Positions 11,001 to 18,300 of a stretch of DNA of 64,000 nt are shown here, piece by piece. The stretch comes from Branchiostoma floridae (taxonomy: Eukaryota; Chordata; Leptocardii; Amphioxiformes; Branchiostomatidae): the NCBI RefSeq assembly GCF_000003815.2, contig NC_049985.1:13528844-13592843 (forward strand). The letters run 5' to 3'. The notes under the pieces are model-generated. The model saw only the letters and a list, made by a program, of their open reading frames with translations, searched no databases and was not told where the DNA came from. Each line of letters starts with the position of its first letter. Within the stretch, counting starts at the first letter, position 1. The translations under genes and the position numbers were made by a program.

Positions 11001-13247
11001 TTTAATTTAGCTAGGGCCCATGACATCATTCCCTTAATACCAATAATTAAAAGTAATTAGTGCCTTAGATATAAACAACAATATGATATTGCAATCAGCG
11101 CAACATGGATGCTTATAAAACATTTTGATGTATACACTTCATCATGACAGTTCAAATCTTACTAAAAATGTCCAACACTACATATACTTATAAAAATTTT
11201 GATTATCTTTGTATATGGCAGTATTCGCATTGATATGAACTTATAGTGACCTTGGCGGCCTCCAGTAAAGTTGCGCTTGAAAAAAAAAAACATGTGTCAA
11301 AACATAGCAGAGGACCTTAAATACAACACCGATGTACTAGTATCACTGATGAGAACCATTACATTAATCTTATTTTCCATCCCATTACATTGAATAATCT
11401 GGCTTCTTTTATTACGAACACAATACATTTATTGCTGGCTGAAAAGTTGATATTGACAATAAACAAAATAGATTTTTTAAATAAATGCTATCTTCCTATT
11501 CCTATCATAATTTGTATATCATAACCTTACCCAAAATAATGGCTGTATTATCCAATCTTGATTGCATATCATAACACTTCTCCTTGTTGTTTATCAGTGA
11601 AGGTGACATTTGTAAGCAAATATATAATGTTTACCGTCACATGTTGTAGTCTTACACTGACTACTGCCATGTTATTCTTACTCCAACACATTTATGTTTA
11701 GTGACATGAACCCCTCCAGCTCTGTGATAAGACATTTGCTACATTATGTAACTGAACACCACAGGATGTCTGCTACTTTACCGGTAACCATGGTGACAGC
11801 TGTTGGTCCAGGCCGTTGACCTTATTTGTTGTTAAGAGAAGAAGAAACAGAGCAAAAACAATACTAGTATGTTTACCTGCCGTGAATGTAAACAAAATTG
11901 CCTTCCGTGAAGGTTAACATGAAAATCCTTACCTGCAGAGGCGGAGGACTTGTGACTAAACGTGTCGGTGTCTGAGCCTGTCCAGGAGTAGAGCGAGCCC
12001 GCAGTACTCATGGATGTTACCCACGTCAGGGAGGACGCACGGGAGGACGACAAGGTGGAGCTCTCTGTTTCCCCCGGTAGCAGGTAGGATGACACGGTGG
12101 GAGCGACTGGTACCAACGCTTGCAGGTTGGATGACACAGTGGGAGCGACTGGTACCAACGCTTGCAGGTAGGATGACACGGTGGGAGCGACTGGTACCAC
12201 CGCTTGCAGGTAGGATGACACGGTCTGAGCGACTGGTACCAACGCTTGCAGGTTGGATGCCACGGTGGGAGCGACTGGTACCAACGCTTGCAGGTTGGAT
12301 GACACGGTGGAAGCGACTGGTACCACCGCTTGCAGGTAGGATGACACGGTCTGAGCGACTGGTACCAACGCTTGCAGGTTGGATGCCACAGTGGGAGCGA
12401 CTGGTACCAACGCTTGCTGGTTGGATGACACGGTGGAAGCGACTTGTACCAACACTTGCAGGTAGGATGACACAGTGGGAGCGACTGGTACCAACGCTTG
12501 CTGGTTGGATGACACGGTGGGAGCGACTGGTACCAACGCTTGCAGGTTGGATGACACGGTGGAAGCGACTTGTACCAACACTTGCAGGTAGGATGACACA
12601 GTGGGAGCGACTGGTACCAACGCTTGCTGGTTGGATGACACGGTGGGAGCGACTGGTACCAACGCTTGCAGGTAGGAGGACTCGGTCGGGGTGACTGGTG
12701 CCTGCGGGTGCAGGTAGGATGACATGGTGAGGGTGACTGATGCCTGCGGGTGCAGGTAGGATGACATGGTGAGGGTGACTGATGCCTGCCGGTGCCGGTA
12801 GGATGACACGGTGGGAGCGACTGGTACCAACGCTTGCTGGTTGGATGACACGGTGGGAGCGACTTGTGCCTCCAGGTGCAGGGAGTCCTCCTGTCCGGCA
12901 GGTGGCAGCTCAGGCAGGTCGGTCTGTGCGTTCATGTCCAGCTCGGGACTGATGTCGTCTCCACGATCTAACTGTGCCTGGGGTGGTGGGGCCTTCTGGA
13001 AGGGGAGGTGGGCAACTACGCAGCGTACGTCTTCTCCCTTGTCTGTATAAAACAGCCACGTTGAGAACTGTTTATAAGATGCCCACTTCCTCAACTCACG
13101 ATCCTTGAAGCCTTTCTTCGCCGTTAGATGGAATTTAGGCTTGAAGAACGCCCACTCTGTGAAGTAATGGCCGGAGCGCCACAGCCGGCTTTTGGAGTGC
13201 CCATTTGGGTCTACCAAATACACGTATTTACCTTTTGACATATCCAT
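4344..13247 (-). CDS. Ser/Thr protein kinase with 14-residue tandem-repeat tails at both ends (9 exons, 991 aa)
   Basis: Nine exons (13247-11933, 10691-10662, 9938-9748, 8782-8651, 7745-7519, 7178-7123, 6269-6128, 5568-5420, 5077-4344) join in phase through GT-AG introns into 992 codons with stop. The kinase domain spans about residues 465-778: Gly-rich loop GGYGSV (480-485), VAIK-type Lys516 in IAFK, helix-C Glu541, HRD as H631-R632-D633 followed by LKLEN, DFG 651-653, APE as CPE (679-681), and an Asp694-x-Tyr-Ala-Leu-Gly version of DxWSxG. The HRDLKLEN and CDFGLA signatures suggest a CAMK/AMPK-like family and likely catalytic activity (inference). Residues 1-128 are a non-repeat region I do not recognise; about 129-390 are V/S/T-rich 14-residue repeats; the tail after about 828 is acidic 14-residue repeats. 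I chose the ATG at 13247 (A at -3, G at +4); the frame stays open a little further upstream but without an ATG. No signal peptide or membrane segment is evident. Substrate and pathway are unknown. Confidence 0.85.
4406..4832. repeat. 42-bp coding minisatellite (14-residue units) in kinase exon 9
   Basis: About ten units of 42 bp around cctgatgttctgtcctccat, unrelated in sequence to the exon 1 array but with the same period. Units alternate between gtcacc and gtaacc variants, suggesting an 84-bp higher-order period. Confidence 0.9.
5420..5568 (-). CDS. Kinase gene exon 8: C-lobe helices F-H
   Basis: Acceptor gcatcag, donor TCAG|gttaga, phase 1 out. It encodes GTLLHHMGVGRRIYNVPYKE, continuing helix F, then a basic segment (YRWRGRP) before helix H. 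The YNVPYKE stretch resembles the PFxxE region of CAMK kinases. Confidence 0.85.
6128..6269 (-). CDS. Kinase gene exon 7: DFG, activation segment, CPE
   Basis: Acceptor caacag, donor CCTT|gtaagt. It encodes DFGLAIKYRRP, the activation segment with CVGTHPNICPE in the place of GTPxYxAPE, and GDLYALG in the place of DxWSxG. The APE alanine is Cys here. Confidence 0.9.
7123..7178 (-). CDS. Kinase gene exon 6: catalytic loop DLKLEN
   Basis: A 56-nt exon from gatgtag to gtgagt encodes DLKLENILLDRFRNAKIC, with catalytic Asp633 and Lys635. The Asp codon of DFG is split at its donor. Confidence 0.9.
7519..7745 (-). CDS. Kinase gene exon 5: hinge to catalytic loop
   Basis: Acceptor attacag, donor CCG|gtaagt, phase 2 out. 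It encodes LNLYETW, the hinge region CPKAEGGDL, a Cys-rich insert (CCCENWLQCTC) and then ARNFFCQIISGVKYLH up to the HR of HRD, whose Arg codon is split by the intron. The Cys-rich insert between helix D and helix E is longer than in typical CAMK kinases. Confidence 0.9.
8053..8080. repeat. (TGAT)n microsatellite
   Basis: About six perfect TGAT units in kinase intron 4. Confidence 0.9.
8651..8782 (-). CDS. Kinase gene exon 4: VAIK-type lysine and helix C
   Basis: Acceptor ccttccag, donor GTG|gtaagt, 44 whole codons. It encodes IAFKVIQYASR with the ATP-binding Lys516 and QAELMVLNK with the helix-C Glu541, ending at HPNV, the usual start of beta-strand 4. Confidence 0.9.
8890..9120 (+). promoter_or_regulatory. 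Promoter-like block inside kinase intron 3, opposite strand
   Basis: On the plus strand there are two CCAAT boxes (8913-8917 and 8989-8993) and two TATA-like motifs (tataag at 9054, tttata at 9076), in promoter-like order and spacing. No convincing reading frame follows. It could be the promoter of a noncoding or decayed gene, or chance. Confidence 0.3.
9748..9938 (-). CDS. Kinase gene exon 3: Gly-rich loop
   Basis: Acceptor atgtag, donor AAG|gtgagt, phase 0 out. It encodes IPAWMLGDL and then the Gly-rich loop LRGGYGSVLFG. The first ~25 bases and the acceptor are copied several more times in tandem in the adjacent intron (9960-10260). Confidence 0.85.
9901..10320. repeat. Tandem copies of the kinase exon 3 acceptor edge
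   Basis: The segment agcatccatgcaggga with the flanking acceptor ctctacataacaa recurs at about 9914 (the real exon), 9993, 10048, 10102, 10156 and 10242. Spacing is 54-55 bp in the middle and about 80-86 bp at the ends. The copies lie in intron 2 and most keep the AG of the acceptor on the minus strand. Confidence 0.85.
10662..10691 (-). CDS. Kinase gene exon 2: 30-nt microexon
   Basis: A 30-nt exon lies between tatag and gtaagt. It takes one base from exon 1 and gives one base to exon 3, adding residues of the type LPTDNPPVK. Its phases fit both neighbours exactly, which is the main support. Skipping it would also keep frame, because 30 is a multiple of three, so it could be alternatively spliced. 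Confidence 0.7.
10700..11932. other. Kinase intron 1
   Basis: About 1.2 kb of AT-rich sequence between exons 1 and 2. It holds one arm of a diverged segmental duplication (11711-11860, similar to 14251-14408). I see no other exon or element. Confidence 0.6.
11933..13247 (-). CDS. Kinase gene exon 1: N-terminal region and V/S/T-rich repeats (residues 1-438)
   Basis: The exon encodes a Trp/Tyr-rich, basic N-terminal segment of about 90 residues, a Pro-rich linker, and then about 19 units of a 14-residue repeat of the type VAPTVSSNLQALVP. It ends in a Ser/Thr-rich stretch. The donor is GCAG|gtaagg, phase 1. The N-terminal segment matches no family I can name. Confidence 0.8.
12078..12863. repeat. 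42-bp coding minisatellite (14-residue units) in kinase exon 1
   Basis: About 18-19 units of 42 bp, consensus around gactggtaccaacgcttgca. All but a few variant units keep the length a multiple of three, so the minus-strand frame stays open throughout. A higher-order 126-bp (three-unit) period is visible: blocks of unit types recur in the same order. Confidence 0.9.
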
Positions 13248-13400
13248 TTTACGCAGTGAAAAATTATACGTCTTCACTACTGTTCGAGGATTTCTGTCAA
13301 CTTGCTAACGTTCTATGCCGTCGCTATGCTTCTATTGTTCCATTGTTCCATTGTTCGCCTGGCTTCGTGATTGGTCAGAAGTTTCGGCGCTCTCGTCCTC
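13248..13400 (-). promoter_or_regulatory. Probable kinase gene promoter
   Basis: A CCAAT box on the minus strand (attgg at 13370-13374) lies 123 bp upstream of the chosen ATG, within the decamer ATTGGTCAGA that is also found just upstream of the caspase start. The stretch is locally CpG-rich. No TATA box is evident. Confidence 0.4.
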
Positions 13401-13585
13401 GGAGCACTCTCTACAGTATTCTGGACACAAGAGCTAATGTTCGGTTGCCTGCAACCATTTGATGTAACGTTGATATCTGGGGTAGAATAGATTATTTACC
13501 TCCAAGTATTTGCGTTACCATGAGACAGGCAGACGATTTTATAATGGCTATCATACCATAGAATTTTTGTTCTATATTGTCCTAT

Positions 13586-13980
13586 GGTATGGATGTAATG
13601 TTCAGCACCAGGGACAGATCTGTCGGTATAACGTTAGATATAACGTTTATGTTCAATGAAAGGTCTGCCGGTGTTGTTTGTAATGTTCAGGGACAGATCT
13701 GTCCGTATAGATGTCCATACAGCCCCGGCAGCTGCCTGGTTATTCAATGTTAAGCACCAAGGACTGTCGGTGTGGATGTAATGTTCAGAATCACGGACAG
13801 TTCTAGCTGTGTGAATGTAATGTTCAGAACCACGGACAGGTCTGTCGGTGTGGATGTAATATTCAGCACCAGGGACAGGTCTATCGGTGTGGATGTACTG
13901 TTCAGGGACAGGTCTGTCGGTGTGGATGTAACAGCACCAGGGGCGTATCTGTCCGTATGTATGAATGTTCAGCACCAGGC
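13586..13980. repeat. Degenerate ~39-bp minisatellite upstream of the kinase gene
   Basis: About nine imperfect units built on ggacaggtctgtcggtgtgg followed by atgtaatgttcagcacca. The period is near 39 bp, so it is open in one minus-strand frame as 13-residue units of the type EHYIHTDRPVRGS. Confidence 0.8.
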
Positions 13981-14250
13981 CAAGTCTTTTCCGCACCAGA
14001 TGGTGCATCTCAGTTTTAATAGTCCTTACACATGTTAGGTGTCCTCTATCAGCTTTTCTTGCCAGACTGAATTTTACAAACTTCAGTGCTCCATCATGGA
14101 AAAAATGAAACACTAGAAAGACAGCATTTGCAGACAAATACATTATGTTTGCCTTCGTGTTATCTACGTCATCGACCTGCTTTTCAAACATACTGCTGCT
14201 AGCTCTGTTTAGTCTAAGAGAAACACATTCATATAATGTTACATATAGCA

Positions 14251-14408
14251 GCCCTTCAGCTCTGCCTGACACTATTGTAGGAATGCTACATTATGTAATC
14301 CAACACCACATGTTATCAGCTACAGTTCCAGTATTCCCATGGTGACAGCCGTCTGGTACAGGTCATTGACCTTATTTGTTTCAAGAAGAGGAAGAAACTG
14401 AGCAAAGC
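14251..14408. repeat. Second copy of a duplicated segment (partner 11711-11860)
   Basis: Shared blocks in the same order and orientation include ctctg, gctacattatgtaa, ccatggtgacagc, ttgaccttatttgtt and gaagaaac. Divergence is considerable, so the duplication is not recent. Confidence 0.65.
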
Positions 14409-14409
14409 A

Positions 14410-15100
14410 ACATGCTTCCCTTCCGTGTACGCAACAGTTGCCATATGAACTTGGATGACATTAAAATTTATGATAACTTCTTTGTTGATTTTAGAACCAA
14501 CAAAATACAACATGAGCAAGCTCAAATGGGCAAGTCGGTGTCTCTTCAATGTCAGATTCACCTGCTCCAGAAAATAACACCTTCATCGATAAAGCGATAG
14601 TATCTTCTCTCTCCCCTTTCTCCCACTTCGTAAATGCGGTGGCCATTGCATGGATCAAAAACGACTTCTATTAACCGGCTGCAGTACTGCAACATTACGG
14701 CGGCAGGGTGCTGCAATAATACAATAAACCGCTAGATGTCACCACGCCATTGCCCACAATTCACCTGCTATCAACTTCATAAAACGTAATTTGTTCTTCA
14801 GGTTGCGAATAAATGTCTTGAAGTCTCAGTAGAAAGCTTTATTTGCAAGGCAACATGTACTGCGTGGTAATTGTCAACTTAAAGACTACATGATTTGGAT
14901 AGTGAAAGTTTTCTAGTTCGTATTACGAAAAGTTGTTCTTGTGGGGTGACTGTACAGCTACTTCACCTTTACAGAGGGGTCCTTTCCGTTAACAAGGCTG
15001 TTTGCCTCTGGTCATTTACAGCACTGGCGTTTAAAACATAGCTTTCAAACACTGACAACTAGACATGAAAGAAAGAGAATCATTGAAGACAAACTGTGAT
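14410..15100. other. Intergenic spacer between kinase promoter side and caspase 3' end
   Basis: About 0.7 kb of unique-looking sequence. I see no gene, tandem repeat or element in it. Confidence 0.5.
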
Positions 15101-15103
15101 CAC

Positions 15104-15109
15104 TTTATT
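15104..15109 (-). terminator. Caspase polyadenylation signal AATAAA
   Basis: A perfect AATAAA on the minus strand about 142 nt past the stop codon, at the expected place for a short 3' UTR. Confidence 0.65.
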
Positions 15110-15250
15110 GAATGTTTTAGACAGGCATCAGTAGCAACTGAAACATTAATTCAAAAAGTGCAAAAGTAATTATCTTTGAATGTCAATGATTATTCATAAC
15201 TGCATCTCGTTATGACTTTAACATTTTGCAAATGTCCTATTCTAGAGCGT

Positions 15251-15376
15251 CTACCTGGCATACTCAGGGAAGAAAAAAAGTTTCTTGGTCAGCATGTTTA
15301 CGGGTGCGGGCACCTGTTTCCTCTGGGTCAGCTTTCCACCTTGTGATTCGAAGGATAGCGCCACCTTTTGATTCAC
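15251..15376 (-). CDS. Caspase exon 7, C-terminus
   Basis: Acceptor tttgcag. 41 codons and a TAG stop, ending in PVNMLTKKLFFFPEYAR, the usual end of a caspase small subunit. Confidence 0.92.
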   Translation of the reverse strand: MNQKVALSFESQGGKLTQRKQVPAPVNMLTKKLFFFPEYAR

Positions 15377-18300
15377 CTGCAAACGTCAGGAAAGAAAACA
15401 ATGTCTCTCCGTTTCTCGTTCTTTTTACCGGCCAGATGCCGAGAATAGAAACAAAGCGAATAAAGCAAATTGTTGATATTTCCTGTGCAGAATTTACAGG
15501 ATGATTATCAAAATATCCCTTCAAACTTACTCTTGTCATGAGAGAGCACAGGTCCTCCCTGGCGGCGTGCTCAGAGAAAACGTCGATCAGTGATTGGACA
15601 AACCAGCTGCCACGTTGGGAGTTCCGCCATGACGTGTAACCTGCAGGAGAGGGGGGGGGGGGCTATCATGATCAATGATTGTCATGCAAAGGTCATATCA
15701 TTCGTTTGTAATTTATTGAACCACTTCAATTAATATTATTCCGCTGTTTCGAACATACTAGTATTCCATTCGCCGATGTTCGTTGATGACATAGCAACCG
15801 GTTGCAACACGTGCTGTTATATGGGAATAGACAAAAATCCCATGTTGGGGAGGCATTCCTTGTATGGAACTAGGGCTGGGTACCGGTACAGAAAATTCAG
15901 GTCCAGGTCCGGTTCAGGTCCAAAGGATCAGGTCCAGGTCCGGACCTGAACCTGGACCTGATTCAGTATGACTCATACCAATGGTCCATTTCACTACAAA
16001 GAAATCTGTTTGGTGGAGTATAAGACTTAAACTGGCGTCTTAAAATCCTACAACGCTAACTGCACCTGTACGATTGACTGTAAAACTTGGTAGAAATGGT
16101 TATAAACTCTACTCTACTTCACTCTTGTTATTTTCTTCCACCTGCAAGCGCCAAAACGTGTGAATGCCTGATCAAATAATATGTTAATTTTCTAACCGGT
16201 CCAACATCCGGTCCACCTAATTTTTTCAGGTCCGGTTTTTCTGGACCGGTCCAATAAGAAAAACCGGTTTTGTACCGGTACGCTGTACCGATACCCAGCC
16301 CTATATGGAACAGAATATGAAACTGTGTGGACAGCCTTTCAGTGAAAATGTGACCCGAGAATATCAGCACATTTCCCTACACATATATCAGCACCACGGA
16401 CGGATCAATGGGTGCAAATGAGTACTTGGCTTCTGTTAGGGCCGTACCTATGATATTAAGCCGGTAATGGAGGTCACATGTTTTAGGAGAGCCATACCTC
16501 AAGCATATAAGATACCATGCCACACTTATCGAAAAGAGTAAGGTCCTTCGAATTCCCGGTGTGAATGGATCAAACCTTACATCCTAGTCTCCGGTTTGAT
16601 ATCGTTAAAAGGTTACAAACCTAAAAAGGTTATGTCCATCCTTCGACTTATGTGGTAAATTTCAATCATCCCTCGACTAATATGGTAAATTTCAATCATC
16701 CCTCGACCAATGTCGTAAATTTCAATGAGAAAAACGCTGTAAGTGTTTAACTCTCAAGTGACAAAGTGAGATAGAGTTGTTGTCACTTTACCTGGAACGG
16801 TAGAGAAGGCGAGGTAGATGTCACAGATGCTGGGCATGTTGCTCGGTACAAAGTAGTTCCTCTGCCTGTTTGCTTCTGTGACCTGGTAGCTGAACGGCAG
16901 CAAGAGCGGAAATTCATCCGCTCCACTGTCTGTCATATCTGAAAAAGTAACGGTGAATCATAAAATTTCCACAATGGTGAAAGTCAACACTGAAAGTGGG
17001 CTGAAAATGAGAAGCTACCTTCGGTTAGGACGTTCTCTCGGAAAGGACGCAAGCGGAGGCCGTGACGTTAGCTTGTTCATATATATAACTTACACAACTG
17101 GCGTGTCACCACGTACCGGCTATGCGATGCACACAAAACTGTAAACTCCCGAAAATGATTTCACCGGGTTGGTAGAACATAGAATATTTGAGTTTTGTTT
17201 TCACAACCAGCAAAGGAAAAAATCCACTGGATGTGGAAAAGAAAACTCCAATGTCTCAAACATGTCCTAATCACCTCCTCTGCATGCCTCCATGAAGAAG
17301 AGTTTGGGTTTGTTGATGAGCGCCTTGCAGTGCTGCCCGTCGAAGGGCTGGAGGGTGGCGCTGTAGCTGACGGGTTTGCCGTCCGTTCCGAAGATGGCCT
17401 CGGCGTTTCCGTGACTAAGCAGGACCACGGCACAGCAGTCGTAGTCCGAGTGATCCAGGAGAGAGAACTTTCTCAGTTCGGACATAATTTCCTAAAGAAA
17501 ATTAAGTGGAATCAAGTTCATACTTTCCCGGACTACAGAAGTTTAGAAGTAACCTTAACGTGTTACTCCCGCCAAGCAGCTACACAGTAGCCCAAAACTA
17601 ACTTAAACAACACAAAAACAAACATTAGTGACCACCACCTCCTTAACGTTACCATACAAAGGCACCCTATAACCATCTTGCCAGAGCCTTCAACTGATGA
17701 AGCTGACATGTAACCCGAAAAACGCTACACTCCAAGCAGAGGTTGGGCGTTTTATTGTGACATTTTTCAGGCGTTTTTATTGGGCTTTCTATTTTGAGCC
17801 GTTTTTTATGTCTCGTGGTCTTACTCTCTGCTTGGAGAGAAGAAAAACGCTTACATTCCCATGGTGATCACGTCATTTTTGTTATGAACATTCCAACGCG
17901 TTCGTACCAGTGTGTCCGTACCTGCTAAATGCGTTCTAATGTGGGCACGTCAGCGCAAAATGGGTTCTTAGATCGCGTTCGACAGATAATTCATGGTGAA
18001 GATGTTCTACAAAACGCAGACGACAGTAACAACAGACAGAAACACAGAAACGCCCGCTCACCTCAGCCGTGAGATCCCTGTGCACCACAGTGGTAAACCG
18101 CAGCGCCTTGAGAAGATGCTCCATGTTGCGGGAGTCACAGTCCGAGCCGTGGCGAACCTTCATGGTGTCGAAGTGCTTGTTGTTGAGGATGAAGGCAAGA
18201 CCGCGAGGCTCCGACTTCATCCTGTACCAAAGCTTCATGCGAAACAAAATAAGTACAATGTTTACTGCAGATGTCGGATGACAGTTTTTTGATTGGGCAC

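Noticed and set aside
12014-12694. 226-codon plus-strand open frame reading WERLVPTLAGWMTR units
   Set aside because: It is the reverse strand of the kinase exon 1 minisatellite; the period alone keeps it open, and the minus strand has the spliced kinase frame.
13248-13277. Kinase start at 13277
   Set aside because: That codon is GTG. The first ATG in frame is at 13247 with a good context.
17195-17590. 131-codon plus-strand frame
   Set aside because: Antisense shadow of caspase exon 4.
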